DNA of 64,000 nucleotides. Source: JAOPZW01 sp963803375. GTDB taxonomy: Bacteria > Actinomycetota > Thermoleophilia > Solirubrobacterales > Solirubrobacteraceae. The notes beneath the pieces are model-generated. The model was not told the origin of the DNA. It was given only the letters and a program-made list of their open reading frames with translations, and did no database searches. Below, piece after piece: positions 8,857 through 17,935 of the stretch. Positions within the stretch are counted from its first letter, which is position 1; every line of letters starts with the position of its first letter. The stretch spans positions 124,001 to 188,000 of the forward strand of contig CAWDMB010000016.1 in the NCBI GenBank assembly GCA_963803375.1. The letters run 5' to 3'. Both the position numbers and the translations under genes were made by a program.

Positions 8857-9829
8857 GCACGCGCTCGCCGGCCTCCGGCGCGAGCCGCTCGCGCGCGAGC
8901 CGGGCCGCGCGCCGTGGCGAGAGCGTGCCGAACTCGCGCGCCAACAGGACGATCGCGAGAACCAGGCCGGCCGCGGAGAGGGCGGCGCCGACGCCGACCG
9001 TGAACGCCGTGATCGAGGCGATGTCGACCGGCTCGCCGGTCACCTCGACGAAGCCGTAGGAGAGCATCGCCATCCGCAGGCCGGCGCTCGCCGGGGCCAG
9101 CGGGATGATGCGCCCGCCGCCCTGCGCGGCCATGACGAGGACGACGGTCGAGGCCGTCACCGGGAGCGCAAAGGCTGCCATGAACGCCGCGAGCGAGGCG
9201 AGCCGCACGAGCCGCGCGAGCGCCTGCCAGCTCGCCACGCCGGTCACGAAGCGGCGCGGCGTGCGCAGGATAGCCAGGCCGCGGCGCAGGCGCGGCCCCA
9301 TCCTTCGCAGCGCCCACCACACGCCCGCCGCGAGCGCGGCGGCGCCGATCGTGGACAGCACCGGGTGCTCGATGACGAGCGAGACGTCGAGCGCGGGGAA
9401 CTCGCCGGTGGCCGTCGGCACGGGCAGGAAGCCGCGCGCGAGCGCCCAGGCCACGAGGCCGGCGCCGACGGCGGTCTCGAAGAGGGTCTCGGGCACGAAC
9501 GTCGCGGCGAGCGTCGCGTAGCTCGAGTCGGGGATCCGACGGTGGAGGATCGCGAGCTTGACGACGTCGCCGCCGCGCGCGGGCACGATCGCGTTGATCC
9601 CGGCGCCGGCCAGGTAGGCGCGCGTGACGTCGCGCGCCCGCAGCCCGACGGCGTCGGGATAGGCGGCGCGGACGATCGTGTACCAGCCGCGCGTGCGGAT
9701 CGCCTGGGCCAGCAGGTAGAGCAGCGTGCCGGCGGCGACGCCCCACGGGTCGACGTGTGCGGTCCGATCGGCGATCAGGCCGATCGCGTGCGCCGCCGTG
9801 CGCACGGCGTCGTGCAGCATGTTCAACAT
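8846..9829 (-). CDS. integral membrane protein, lysylphosphatidylglycerol synthase TM-domain family
   Basis: A 327-aa protein with six to eight hydrophobic segments and the family signature AGAGINAIVPARGGDVVKL near residue 75, typical of the UPF0104/LPG_synthase_TM group (flippase-like membrane domains). It lacks the soluble aminoacyl-transfer domain of MprF, so it should not itself make lysyl-phosphatidylglycerol. Lipid or glycolipid transport is the family-based guess. An alternative start at 9820 would remove three residues. It converges on the L,D-transpeptidase gene. Confidence 0.75.
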   Translation of the reverse strand: MLNMLHDAVRTAAHAIGLIADRTAHVDPWGVAAGTLLYLLAQAIRTRGWYTIVRAAYPDAVGLRARDVTRAYLAGAGINAIVPARGGDVVKLAILHRRIPDSSYATLAATFVPETLFETAVGAGLVAWALARGFLPVPTATGEFPALDVSLVIEHPVLSTIGAAALAAGVWWALRRMGPRLRRGLAILRTPRRFVTGVASWQALARLVRLASLAAFMAAFALPVTASTVVLVMAAQGGGRIIPLAPASAGLRMAMLSYGFVEVTGEPVDIASITAFTVGVGAALSAAGLVLAIVLLAREFGTLSPRRAARLARERLAPEAGERVPTG

Positions 9830-9909
9830 CCTCCTCGCTCACGCTAGCCGCCCGCCGACTGCGTCGCGCCGAACCGCCGGGTAGGTTCCGGGCGGTGGCA
9901 ACCCGGCTC

Positions 9910-10494
9910 CTACGTCCGCGCCGGGCGGCCCCGGTTAATTTCGCCGAGCCGGCGCCATGCGCGCAAGAGCGCGTACACCAGCCCGAGGAGCACGACGACC
10001 GCGAGCACGGGGGCGAGCACGGCGAGCGCGGTCAAGATCGCCGAGCCGACGTCCTCGCCCAGTGAGAGCAGCGGGTTGCCGGTCCCTGCGGTGGTCGCCG
10101 TCGAGACCGGCCGCACCGTCGCGCGGCCGGCGTGCAGCGAGCCCGAGACGAGCGCGCCCGCCAGCAGCCCGACGACCGGCGGCAGGTCGCTGGCCACGCT
10201 CGTCGAGCCCGCGAAGACGAGCGCGCCGGCGACCGGGTGCACGACCGTCCCCGCGGCGTGCAGGACGTGGTCCACGACGGGCACCTTGTCACCCACGAAG
10301 TCCGCCACGAAGGCGACTGCGAGCAGGACGAGCACGGGCGTGGACTCGAGGCCGTCGTACGGGGCGGCGAGGTCGACGACGCCGGCCCGCCCGAGCGCCG
10401 CCGTGGCCAGCAGCGGGATCCAGGCGTTCAGCCCGGCCGCGCCCGAGAGCCCGAAGGCCGCGAGGATGCTCCCGACAGCGGACGTGACGTCCAT
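9910..10494 (-). CDS. DUF4126 membrane protein
   Basis: A 194-aa hydrophobic protein opening MDVTSAVGSILAAFGLSGAA, with GLNAWIPLL, a conserved-looking ADFVGDKVPVVDHVLH segment and several transmembrane stretches. These match the uncharacterised DUF4126 family. Function is unknown. It stands alone, separated from its minus-strand neighbour by 80 bp. Confidence 0.75.
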   Translation of the reverse strand: MDVTSAVGSILAAFGLSGAAGLNAWIPLLATAALGRAGVVDLAAPYDGLESTPVLVLLAVAFVADFVGDKVPVVDHVLHAAGTVVHPVAGALVFAGSTSVASDLPPVVGLLAGALVSGSLHAGRATVRPVSTATTAGTGNPLLSLGEDVGSAILTALAVLAPVLAVVVLLGLVYALLRAWRRLGEINRGRPART

Positions 10495-10682
10495 GGCCCG
10501 CGCATCCTCTCACTACGCTGCGACGTCGGAGCGGCCGAGGCCGGTGCCCCGACCGGTCTTTCAAGACCGGGGGGCGCATGCAGCCCATGCGTTGGATGGC
10601 TCGACTCGATCGTCCCTCCGTCCCGGTCGCACGGCGCTCTACCGTTTCCGGGGACGCGTAGGCCTCGGCCGAAGGGGACGAC

Positions 10683-11096
10683 ATGTCACACGAGAACAAG
10701 CTGGTCGCCCGGCGCGTGCTCGAGGAGCTGTTCAACAAGGGGGACCTCGACGCGGCCGACGAGCTGATCCACCCCGACTTCGTCAACCACGAGGCGCCCT
10801 CGGAGAGCCCGCAGGGCCCCGAGGGCCTCAAGGAGACGGTGAGCTGGCTGCGCGGGCTCTGGGGTCCGATGCGGGCCGAGATCGAGGACGAGATCTGCGA
10901 GGGCGACAAGGTCGTCGGGCGCGTGACCATGCACGGCCGTCACCTCGGCGAGTTCCTCGGCCGCCCCCCGTCGGGCAAGGAGTTCGCCGTCGAACACATC
11001 CACATCTGGCGCGTGCAGGACGGCAAGGTCATCGAGCACTGGTCGGTGCGCGACGATCTCGGCCAGGCGCTCCAGCTGGGGCTGATCGGCGGCTAG
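10683..11096 (+). CDS. SnoaL-like ester cyclase
   Basis: A 137-aa NTF2-fold protein. It has LFNKGDLDAADELIHPDFVN, the common SnoaL-like start, followed by FAVEHIHIWRVQDGKVIEHW, the typical C-terminal strand. Members include polyketide cyclases but also many uncharacterised small enzymes, so the substrate is unknown. GAAGGGG precedes the ATG. A second family member lies at 42981-43415. Confidence 0.8.
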   Translation: MSHENKLVARRVLEELFNKGDLDAADELIHPDFVNHEAPSESPQGPEGLKETVSWLRGLWGPMRAEIEDEICEGDKVVGRVTMHGRHLGEFLGRPPSGKEFAVEHIHIWRVQDGKVIEHWSVRDDLGQALQLGLIGG

Positions 11097-11272
11097 CCCG
11101 CACTTCGAGTCGACGCGGGAGCCCGGGCCACGAGCCGCCCATGCAGGCCGAGGCCAGTTCGCCCAGGCGGTGCCGGAGCACCTCGACGCCGAGCGCGTGA
11201 TCCGCCGCGGACCCGGCGACATCCGGGTGCTGCGCCGCCGGCCGGCGCCGGGCGGGGAGTAGCCTGCCCGCC

Positions 11273-11551
11273 ATGTCCGCCGTCTGCTCGCACCTCGACC
11301 AGGTCCAGGTCACCGAGCTGCCCGCGCAGATCGCCGGCTGCGAGGAGTGCCTGAAGATCGGCTCCACGTGGGTCCACCTGCGCCAGTGCCTGAGCTGCGG
11401 CAAGATCGGCTGCTGCGACAACTCGCCCAACCGCCACGCGACCGCCCACTTCCACGAGGAGGCCCATCCCCTCATCCGCTCGGCCGAGCCGGGCGAGGAC
11501 TGGAGCTGGTGCTACCTGGACGAGACGGCCTTCATCCTGCGCTTCGACTGA
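11273..11551 (+). CDS. UBP-type zinc-finger protein
   Basis: A 92-aa protein with the UBP zinc finger: CSHLDQV, CEECL, CLSCGKIGCCDNS, NRHATAHF and EEAHPLI supply the Cys/His ligands. In eukaryotes the domain binds ubiquitin C-termini; in bacteria small stand-alone versions are common and uncharacterised. The 176 bp upstream hold no supported gene. Confidence 0.82.
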   Translation: MSAVCSHLDQVQVTELPAQIAGCEECLKIGSTWVHLRQCLSCGKIGCCDNSPNRHATAHFHEEAHPLIRSAEPGEDWSWCYLDETAFILRFD

Positions 11552-11614
11552 CGCTCCGCCGACTCGACCGAGCATCGCGAGGCGGACAATCCCGACACGT
11601 TGCATCGGAGTTTG

Positions 11615-11628
11615 TTAGGTTCCCCTAA
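11615..11628. promoter_or_regulatory. probable DtxR/IdeR-type iron box before the FTR1 gene
   Basis: TTAGGTTCCCCTAA, an inverted repeat with TTAGG and CCTAA arms, ends two bases before the FTR1 ATG. Extended to 19 positions it matches about 13 of the known IdeR/DtxR consensus (TTAGGTTAGSCTAACCTAA). Because it covers the ribosome-binding region, a bound repressor would block transcription of a very short or leaderless message. Iron-dependent repression of an iron permease is the inference. Confidence 0.55.
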
Positions 11629-11630
11629 GC

Positions 11631-12644
11631 ATGAGTGCGCACGCTGTCCCTTCGCGGCGCGCGACGCGCCTGGCCTGGTGGCTCTCAGGCCTCGCCGTCG
11701 TCGCCGGCCTCGTCTACCTGATGGCCACCGCGAGCAGCGGGCCGGTCGACCCGACCGAGGTCCGTGGCGAGCAGAGCCACGCGACCGTCGTCTTCAACTC
11801 GGCGATCATCGTCTTCCGCGAGGGCCTCGAGGCGGTGCTCATCTTCGCCGCGGTCATCGCGAGCTTCGTGGGCGCCAACCGCGCCCGCCGCGGGCCGGTC
11901 GTCTCGGGCGCGGCGACCGCCTTCGCCGCGGCCGTGGTTACCTGGTTCGTCGTGCAGGCCGTGCTCGACGCGTTCTCCGAGCTCGGCACGCGGCTGGAGG
12001 CGATCACGGGCTTCCTGGCGATCGTCGTCCTGCTCGTCGTGCTCAACTGGTTCGTGCACAAGGTCTACTGGTCGGAGTGGATCGGGCGCCATCACCGCCG
12101 CCGCCGCCGGCTGCTCGCCGCCGGCGGCGCGGGGGCGACGATCGGCCTCGTCGCGCTGGGCTTCACGAGCGTCTACCGGGAGGGCTTCGAGGTCGTCCTG
12201 TTCCTCCAGTCGCTCCAGCTGCAGGCGGGGACGGGCACGGTGCTCGAGGGCGTCGCGATCGGCCTGGCCGGGACCGTCGCCGTCGGCGTCGTCACGTTCT
12301 GGCTGCACCACAAGCTGCCCTACCGCAAGATGCTCGTGCTCACGGGCGTGCTCATCGGCGTGGTCCTGGTGGTCATGACCGGCGGCACGGCCGCGACCTT
12401 CCAGGACCTCGGCTGGCTGCCCGAGCACCCGCTGCCCTTCGCGCTGCCCGGCTGGCTCGGCGCCTGGTTGGAGATCTACCCGACCTACGAGACGATCGCC
12501 GCCCAGGTCCTCGCCGCTGGCTTCGTCGTCGGCTCGTACCTGCTCGCCGAGCACGTCAAGGTGCGCCGGCCGCAGCGGCGCGGCGAGCAGCCCGCCGTGC
12601 GCGCCGACGCTCCGCCGGTCGAGACCGCCGCGCAGGCCGCCTAG
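11631..12644 (+). CDS. FTR1-family high-affinity iron permease
   Basis: A 337-aa membrane protein that imports iron across the cytoplasmic membrane. It has the two REGLE-type iron-binding motifs of the family: FREGLEAV near residue 62 and YREGFEVV near 183, on hydrophobic helices. The middle loop is basic (GRHHRRRRR). No EfeO/EfeB partners are nearby, so the electron or iron delivery partner is not in this window. The start codon directly follows a probable iron-responsive operator. It ends with a 4-bp tail-to-tail overlap with the stress-protein gene. Confidence 0.85.
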   Translation: MSAHAVPSRRATRLAWWLSGLAVVAGLVYLMATASSGPVDPTEVRGEQSHATVVFNSAIIVFREGLEAVLIFAAVIASFVGANRARRGPVVSGAATAFAAAVVTWFVVQAVLDAFSELGTRLEAITGFLAIVVLLVVLNWFVHKVYWSEWIGRHHRRRRRLLAAGGAGATIGLVALGFTSVYREGFEVVLFLQSLQLQAGTGTVLEGVAIGLAGTVAVGVVTFWLHHKLPYRKMLVLTGVLIGVVLVVMTGGTAATFQDLGWLPEHPLPFALPGWLGAWLEIYPTYETIAAQVLAAGFVVGSYLLAEHVKVRRPQRRGEQPAVRADAPPVETAAQAA

Positions 12645-13141
12645 CCAGGGTCCGCGCGCCTCGCCGGCGCGCCCTCGCCCTCCTCGGGCGGGTGCGGCAC
12701 GCGGACCACGAGCACCGGCACCGGGCTGTGGTGGAGCACCTTGAGCGAGACGCTGTCGGCCGCGGCCCGCAGGCCGCCGTGCCCGCGGCTGCCGAGGATG
12801 ACGAGGTCGTGGCCGCCCTCGCGGGCGTTGGCGAGGATCCGCGCGGCCGGATGGCCGTGGTCGAGGATCGTCGTCACCGAAACGTCCTCGGGGACGGCGT
12901 CGCGCGCGTGCGCGAGCTCGCGCTCGAAGAGGGCCTCGAGCGCCGGGGCGATCGAGGCGGCGGCCTCCGGGCGCGCACTTGCCCACGCGGGCGGCGGCGG
13001 GACGATCATGAGCAGCGTCAGCCGCGCCCGGTGGACCTGGGCGACGAGGATCGCGTGGGCGAGCACGTCGGCGGCGTCCTCCGAGGCGTCGAGCGCGGCG
13101 AGGACCCGGAGGTAACGCGGCGTCGGCGGCGGCTCCTGCAC
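12641..13141 (-). CDS. universal stress protein, UspA family
   Basis: A single-domain 166-aa Usp protein. It opens LRVLAALDASEDAADVLAHA and ends with the ATP-binding signature GSRGHGGLRAAADSV, which fits the G-2x-G-9x-G/S pattern, then SPVPVLVVR. Such proteins bind ATP and modulate stress survival; the target is unknown. It converges on the FTR1 gene. Confidence 0.85.
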   Translation of the reverse strand: MQEPPPTPRYLRVLAALDASEDAADVLAHAILVAQVHRARLTLLMIVPPPPAWASARPEAAASIAPALEALFERELAHARDAVPEDVSVTTILDHGHPAARILANAREGGHDLVILGSRGHGGLRAAADSVSLKVLHHSPVPVLVVRVPHPPEEGEGAPARRADPG

Positions 13142-13152
13142 GACGCGCCCCG

Positions 13153-13251
13153 CTAGCGCGACGCCGCGGCTTGGGCCGCGACGTGCCCGCCGAGCGCTCC
13201 GCCGATCGTGTGCATGATCGTGTTCATGCCCGTTGCGACGCCGGTCTGATC
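13153..13251 (-). pseudogene. relic of the 3' end of an MFS transporter gene
   Basis: On the minus strand the last ~32 codons before a TAG read DQTGVATGMNTIMHTIGGAL and then GGHVAAQAAAS. The phrase TGVATGMNTIM-TIGGA is characteristic of the late transmembrane segments of DHA2-type drug transporters. No further MFS coding is visible upstream, where an SDR gene lies instead. I read it as the leftover tail of a deleted transporter. It is not an obvious part of the MFS gene at 14897, which reads on the other strand. Confidence 0.5.
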
Positions 13252-13311
13252 GCGGGCGCGACCTGGACGACGGGCTGCGCCCGCACGCGGCGCTACGCTG
13301 CCGCCGCGCGC

Positions 13312-14151
13312 ATGACCGAGCTCGACGGCCGCACGATCCTCGTCACCGGCGCGACCGACGGCCTCGGCCTCGCGCTCGCCGCGCGGCTGGGCTCCGAGGG
13401 CGCGACCGTGTTCTTCCACGCGCGCGACGAGGCGCGCGGGCACCAGGCGCTCGAGCGCGCAGGCGACGGCCGCTTCGAGCTCGTCACCGCCGACCTCGCC
13501 TCGCTCGCGCAGGTCTGCGCGCTGGCCGCCGACGTGCGCGCGCGGAGCGGGCGCCTCGACGTGCTGATCAACAACGCCGGGATCGGGTCCTCGGTCCCCG
13601 GCGGCGGCGCGCGGATGGAGAGCGACGACGGCCTCGAGCTGCGCTTCGCGGTCAACTACCTCGCCGGCTTCGCGCTCACGCACGCCCTGCTCGACCGGCT
13701 CCTGGCCTCGGCGCCGGCCCGGGTCGTGAACGTCGCCTCGGCGGGCCAGATGGACCTCGACTTCGACGACGTCATGCTCGAGCGCGGTTACGACGGGACG
13801 CGCGCCTACTGCCAATCCAAGCTCGCGCAGGTCCTCTTCACGTTCGACCTCGCCGACGCCCTGCGTGACCGCGGCGTTACCGTCACCGCCCTGCACCCGG
13901 CGACGTACATGCCAACGAAGATCGTCACGGGCCCGCCGGCGAGCACGATCGAGGAGGGCCTCGAGGCCACGTGGCGGCTCGTCGCCGACCCGGCCCTCGA
14001 CGGCGTGACCGGGGCCTACTTCAACGGCCGGCGCGAGGCGCGCGCCGATCCCCAGGCCTACGACCCCGCGGCCCGGCGGCGATTGCGCGAGCTCTCCGAG
14101 CGCCTCGTGGCTCAGAGCGCCGCGAGCGCCCCCGCGAGCGACGCGAGGTAG
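13312..14151 (+). CDS. short-chain dehydrogenase/reductase (retinol-dehydrogenase-like)
   Basis: A 279-aa SDR with cofactor loop TGATDGLGLALA, the NNAG motif in VLINNAGIGS, catalytic Ser in VNVASAG and YCQSK as Tyr-x3-Lys. The arrangement resembles RDH/WW-domain-oxidoreductase-like SDRs, whose substrates vary. The ATG at 13312 is chosen because it lies eight codons before the first beta strand; longer upstream readings run through the MFS relic. Its 3' end overlaps the opposing NUDIX gene by 40 bp. Confidence 0.82.
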   Translation: MTELDGRTILVTGATDGLGLALAARLGSEGATVFFHARDEARGHQALERAGDGRFELVTADLASLAQVCALAADVRARSGRLDVLINNAGIGSSVPGGGARMESDDGLELRFAVNYLAGFALTHALLDRLLASAPARVVNVASAGQMDLDFDDVMLERGYDGTRAYCQSKLAQVLFTFDLADALRDRGVTVTALHPATYMPTKIVTGPPASTIEEGLEATWRLVADPALDGVTGAYFNGRREARADPQAYDPAARRRLRELSERLVAQSAASAPASDAR

Positions 14152-14702
14152 GGCGAGGGGACGAGCTCGCCGGCGCGGACCGCCGTCGCGGCGACCCGCA
14201 GGCCGTCCCACGTCGTGGCGGCGACCGGCGCGGGCGCGCCGCGGGCGAGCGCGGCGAAGCCGTCGTGGCCGACGACGACGAGCCCGTCGAGCTCGGCGCG
14301 ATCGAATGCGTCGAAGGCCTCGAGCGGGCGCTCGTCGCGCACGCCGAAGACGTGCTGCAGCTCGCGGTTGACGACGCCGGGTCGCTCGCGGTCCTCGACG
14401 CGGTGGGCGCCCAGCGCGACGAGGGCATCCAACGGCCAGGCCACCCCGAGCTCCTCCTCGGCCTCGCGCAGCCCGTCCGCCACGCGCTCGCCGGCCAGGA
14501 GGTGCCCGGCGGCGCTGGCGTCGAGGCGCCCCGGCCACGAGGCCTTCGTCGATGCCCGGCGCTGCAGGAGCACGCCCGCGCGGCTTACGACCCAGAGGTG
14601 GAAGGCGACGTGCCAGTCGCCGTCGCGGTGGACCGCGGCGCGCTCCTTGACGCCCGCGTGCGCGCCGGCGTCGTCGTACACGTCGAGCAGCTCGTGGCCC
14701 AC
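14112..14702 (-). CDS. NUDIX hydrolase
   Basis: A 196-aa NUDIX protein. The Nudix box is seen as GHLLAGERVADGLREAEEEL, with the metal-binding REAEEELG core. It opens with GHELLDVYDDAG and HVAFHLWVVS, the layout of YfcD/isopentenyl-isomerase-like NUDIX proteins. The diphosphate substrate is unknown. The GTG at 14702 is chosen because sequence further upstream is proline/arginine-rich and unlike the family. Confidence 0.78.
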   Translation of the reverse strand: MGHELLDVYDDAGAHAGVKERAAVHRDGDWHVAFHLWVVSRAGVLLQRRASTKASWPGRLDASAAGHLLAGERVADGLREAEEELGVAWPLDALVALGAHRVEDRERPGVVNRELQHVFGVRDERPLEAFDAFDRAELDGLVVVGHDGFAALARGAPAPVAATTWDGLRVAATAVRAGELVPSPYLASLAGALAAL

Positions 14703-14896
14703 GGACGGCCATCGTCGCGCATGGCGCGGCGCCTTCGACGCCCCGCAGGGCGGCGGCGCGAAGCCGCGCGGGTCGCGCACGGAAAGGTCAGGACGGGAGG
14801 GACCCGGCCCCCCCGGGTGCGGATACCTCGATGGCCTCAGCGGGCGCGGGGCGCCAAGGTCGGTCCCGCACACCTCTCTCCCGGAGCCATCGAATC

Positions 14897-16303
14897 ATGA
14901 CGACGAAGCGCTGGACGCTCGTCGTGGTCTGCGCGGCCACGGCGATGCTGATGCTGGACATCGCGGTGGTCAACACCGCGCTCTCGCGCATCGCCGAGGA
15001 CCTGCACGCGGGCCTCGGCGGCCTGCAGTGGGTCGTCGACGCCTACACGCTCGCGCTCGCGACGACGGTCCTGACCGCGGGCTCGCTGGCCGACCGCCTG
15101 GGCCGTCGGCGGCTGTTCACGATCGGCCTCGCGCTCTTCACGGGCGCCTCGGCGCTCTGCGCGGCGGCCGGCGACATCACGTTCCTCAACATCGCCCGCG
15201 CGGTGCAGGGGCTCGGCGCGGCGATCATGTTCGCGGTCTCGCTCGCGATCCTGGCCAACGCGTTCCCGGAGGCGCGCGAGCGCGCCGGCGCGCTGGCGGC
15301 CTACGGGGCGACGATCGGCGCCTCGTTCGCGATCGGGCCGCTCGTCGGCGGCGCGCTCACGAGCGGCCTGGACTGGCAGTGGATCTTCCTGGTCAACATC
15401 CCGCTCGGCCTCGCGTGCCTGTGGATCACGCGGACCAAGGTGGCCGAGTCGCGCGACCCGCGGCCCCGGCGCCTGGACTGGCCCGGCCAGCTCGCGCTGA
15501 CCGGCGGCCTGTTCCTGCTCGTGCTCGCGCTCCTGCGCGGCAACGAGGACGGCTGGGGCAGCGCGCTGATCCTGGCCGAGCTGGCCGGCGCCGGCGTCCT
15601 GCTCGCCGCCTTCGCCGCCATCGAGTACCGGGTGGCCGAGCCGATGCTCCCGCTGCGCCTGTTCCGCAACCCCTCGTTCACGGGCGCGCAGGCGGCGGCC
15701 TTCGGGATCTCGGCGTCGTTCTTCGCGCTCTTCCTCTACATGACGATCTACCTGCAGCAGGTCCTCGGGCTCACGGCCATCGAGGCCGGGCTCGTCTACG
15801 TGCCGGGCACGGTCGTCATGTTCTTCGTCTCGGGCGCAACGAGCGCGCTCACCGAGCGGGTGTCGGCGCGAGCCTTGGTCGCCGGCGGGCTCGCCCTGGT
15901 CGCCGCCGGGCTCGCGCTCATGCTCATGGCCGAGGCGGACTCTTCGTGGACGGCGCTGCTGCCGGGCTTCCTCCTGGCCTCCGTCGGCACCGGCATGTTC
16001 AACCCGTCGGTCATCGCCGTCGCGCTCGGCACCGTGCCCGAGGCGCAGAGCGGCCTGGCCGCGGGCGTCAACGACACGTTCCGCCAGGCCGGCGTGGCGG
16101 TCGGCGTCGCCGCGCTCGGCGCGCTCGTGCCCTCGGCCGACGCGTTCGGCGGCTCGCCGCAGGCCTACGTCGACGGTCTGCACCACGCGCTGCTGGCGGG
16201 CGCGGGCCTGGCCGCCGCCGCGGCTGTGGCCGCGGCGGTGCTGATCAAGGGCTCCGGGCAGACCGAGGCGGTCGAGGGGCGGCTCGTGCCCGAGCCCGCG
16301 TAG
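14897..16303 (+). CDS. MFS drug-resistance transporter, DHA2 type
   Basis: A 468-aa proton-coupled exporter of the inner membrane. It opens TTKRWTLVVVCAATAMLMLD followed by IAVVNTALSRIA, the DHA2 helix-1 motif. Motif A appears as GSLADRLGRRRLF and motif C-like glycines in GASFAIGPLVGGAL. About 14 hydrophobic segments fit the DHA2 class. The ATG at 14897 is chosen because the preceding in-frame residues are not membrane-like. Substrate unknown. Confidence 0.85.
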   Translation: MTTKRWTLVVVCAATAMLMLDIAVVNTALSRIAEDLHAGLGGLQWVVDAYTLALATTVLTAGSLADRLGRRRLFTIGLALFTGASALCAAAGDITFLNIARAVQGLGAAIMFAVSLAILANAFPEARERAGALAAYGATIGASFAIGPLVGGALTSGLDWQWIFLVNIPLGLACLWITRTKVAESRDPRPRRLDWPGQLALTGGLFLLVLALLRGNEDGWGSALILAELAGAGVLLAAFAAIEYRVAEPMLPLRLFRNPSFTGAQAAAFGISASFFALFLYMTIYLQQVLGLTAIEAGLVYVPGTVVMFFVSGATSALTERVSARALVAGGLALVAAGLALMLMAEADSSWTALLPGFLLASVGTGMFNPSVIAVALGTVPEAQSGLAAGVNDTFRQAGVAVGVAALGALVPSADAFGGSPQAYVDGLHHALLAGAGLAAAAAVAAAVLIKGSGQTEAVEGRLVPEPA

Positions 16304-16341
16304 CCGCCACCGCGACCCAGTTAGAACCGGACGTGCCGCGC

Positions 16342-16743
16342 ATGACGACAGCGACGCACATCAACCCCGAGGCCTTGCACTCCAGCCCCGCCTTCAGTCA
16401 GGTCGTACGCGTGCCGGCCGGCGCCGACATCGTCTACGTCGGCGGGCAGAACGGTGTCGGAGCGGACGGCACGGTGGTCGGGCCCGGGATGGCCGAGCAG
16501 ACGCGGCAGGCCTTCGCCAACCTCCGGACGTGCCTGGAGGCCGCTGGTGCCGAGGTCACGGACATCGTGAAGTGGACGATTCTCTACGTGGAGGGCGCCG
16601 AGCTACACGCGGGTCTCGCGGCCTTCAGCGAGTTCTGGCCGCGCGATGCCTCCCCGCCCGCGATCACGGTGGCCACGGTGTCGGACATCGGACCGCCCGG
16701 CGCGCTGGTTGAGATCGAGGCGGTGGCAGCGGTGCGGAGCTGA
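16342..16743 (+). CDS. RidA-family (YjgF/UK114) protein
   Basis: A 133-aa RidA-like protein, 38 bp downstream of the MFS gene. Seen: FSQVVRVPAGADIVYVGGQN, AFANLRTCLEAAGA and PPAITVATVSDIGPPGALVE. RidA enzymes hydrolyse reactive enamine/imine intermediates. The usual RidA-subfamily Arg in the C-terminal R-x-E-I/V motif is not seen here (GALVEIEAV), so this is probably a Rid-like subfamily with a different activity. Confidence 0.78.
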   Translation: MTTATHINPEALHSSPAFSQVVRVPAGADIVYVGGQNGVGADGTVVGPGMAEQTRQAFANLRTCLEAAGAEVTDIVKWTILYVEGAELHAGLAAFSEFWPRDASPPAITVATVSDIGPPGALVEIEAVAAVRS

Positions 16744-16894
16744 CCGGAGCTGCAGCGCTACGGTCAGGCCGAGGGGATCACCTATTCGCGAGTGGCCTTG
16801 ATGTCATGAGGGAGCGGGCCTGCTAGCGACGGGGTGCCCGGGGCGCTATGCCAGCGGGCACACGCTCAAACCTCGCACCGAGGGAGGCCCAGAG

Positions 16895-17935
16895 ATGAAT
16901 TCTGTCGGCATCGACCTGCATCGCAAGCGCTCGCACATCGCGGCGCTCGACGAGGCGGGCGCGCAGTTGCTGTCGCGGCGGATCGTGAACGATCCGCAGA
17001 CGTTCCTGGCGCTGCTCGAGGACGTCGGCGAGTGCCGGATCGCGCTGGAGGCGACGTACGGTTGGGAGTGGCTGGCCGATCTGCTGCAGGACGCCGGCCA
17101 TGAGCTGCACCTCGCGCACCCGATGCGCACGAAGGCGATCGCTTCGGCGCGGGTGAAGACCGACGCCGTCGACGCGCGCACGCTGGCGCAGCTGCTGCGC
17201 GCCGACCTGCTGCCGGAGGCCTACATCGCCCCGCGCGAGCTGCGCGACCTGCGTGACCTGCTGCGCCACCGCGTCGCGTTGACGCGGATGCGCTCGTCGT
17301 TGAAGAACCGCGTCTCGGCGATCCTGGCCAAGAACGGCATCCAGCGCCCGTACAGCGACCTCTTCGGCCCGGCCGGCACGCAGTTCCTAACCGAGCTCCA
17401 GCTGCGCGAGAGCCCGCGCCGGCGCCTGGACAGCGATCTCGCGCTGGTCGCCGACTTCACGCGCGAGATCGACGCCACCAGCCGCGAGATCGATGCCCGC
17501 GCCAAAGAAGACCCCTATGTCGAGGTGCTCTGCCAGATCCGCGGCGTCGGGCGCTACATCGCGATGCTCGTCATCGCCGAGGTCGGCGACATCGACCGCT
17601 TCGCGACCGCCCGCCGACTGTGCTCGTGGGCCGGCCTGACACCGACGGTCCGCAGCTCGGACGGCAAGGCGCGGCTCGGGCACATCTCCAGCCAGGGCTC
17701 GCGGGCGCTGCGCTGGGCGCTCGTTGAGGCCGCCCAGCACGCCGGCACTGGCGGCGGCCCGCTGCGCGACACCTACGAGCGGATCGCCAAGCGCCGCGGC
17801 AAGCAGATCGCCAAGGTCGCCGTCGCGCGCCAGATCCTCACGCTCTGTTACTACGGCCTGCGCGACGGAGAGATCCGTTGCCTGGCACCCCGAGCCAAGA
17901 CGCGCGCGATCAGACCGCCGGCGGTCAGCACATGA
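16895..17935 (+). CDS. IS110-family transposase
   Basis: A 346-aa DEDD transposase. The N-terminal RuvC-like catalytic domain shows Asp7 (VGIDLH), Glu52 (ALEATYGWEW) and Asp90/Asp93 (VKTDAVDA). The C-terminal part has the helix-hairpin-helix GVGRYIAMLVIAEVGDIDRF and the SSQGSRALRWALVEAA stretch that carries the serine of the IS110 second domain. GAGGGAGG precedes the ATG. IS110 elements lack simple terminal inverted repeats and carry bridge-RNA-coding flanks; I could not fix the ends. The non-coding flanks (16744-16894 and 17936-18180) are where they should lie. Confidence 0.9.
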   Translation: MNSVGIDLHRKRSHIAALDEAGAQLLSRRIVNDPQTFLALLEDVGECRIALEATYGWEWLADLLQDAGHELHLAHPMRTKAIASARVKTDAVDARTLAQLLRADLLPEAYIAPRELRDLRDLLRHRVALTRMRSSLKNRVSAILAKNGIQRPYSDLFGPAGTQFLTELQLRESPRRRLDSDLALVADFTREIDATSREIDARAKEDPYVEVLCQIRGVGRYIAMLVIAEVGDIDRFATARRLCSWAGLTPTVRSSDGKARLGHISSQGSRALRWALVEAAQHAGTGGGPLRDTYERIAKRRGKQIAKVAVARQILTLCYYGLRDGEIRCLAPRAKTRAIRPPAVST

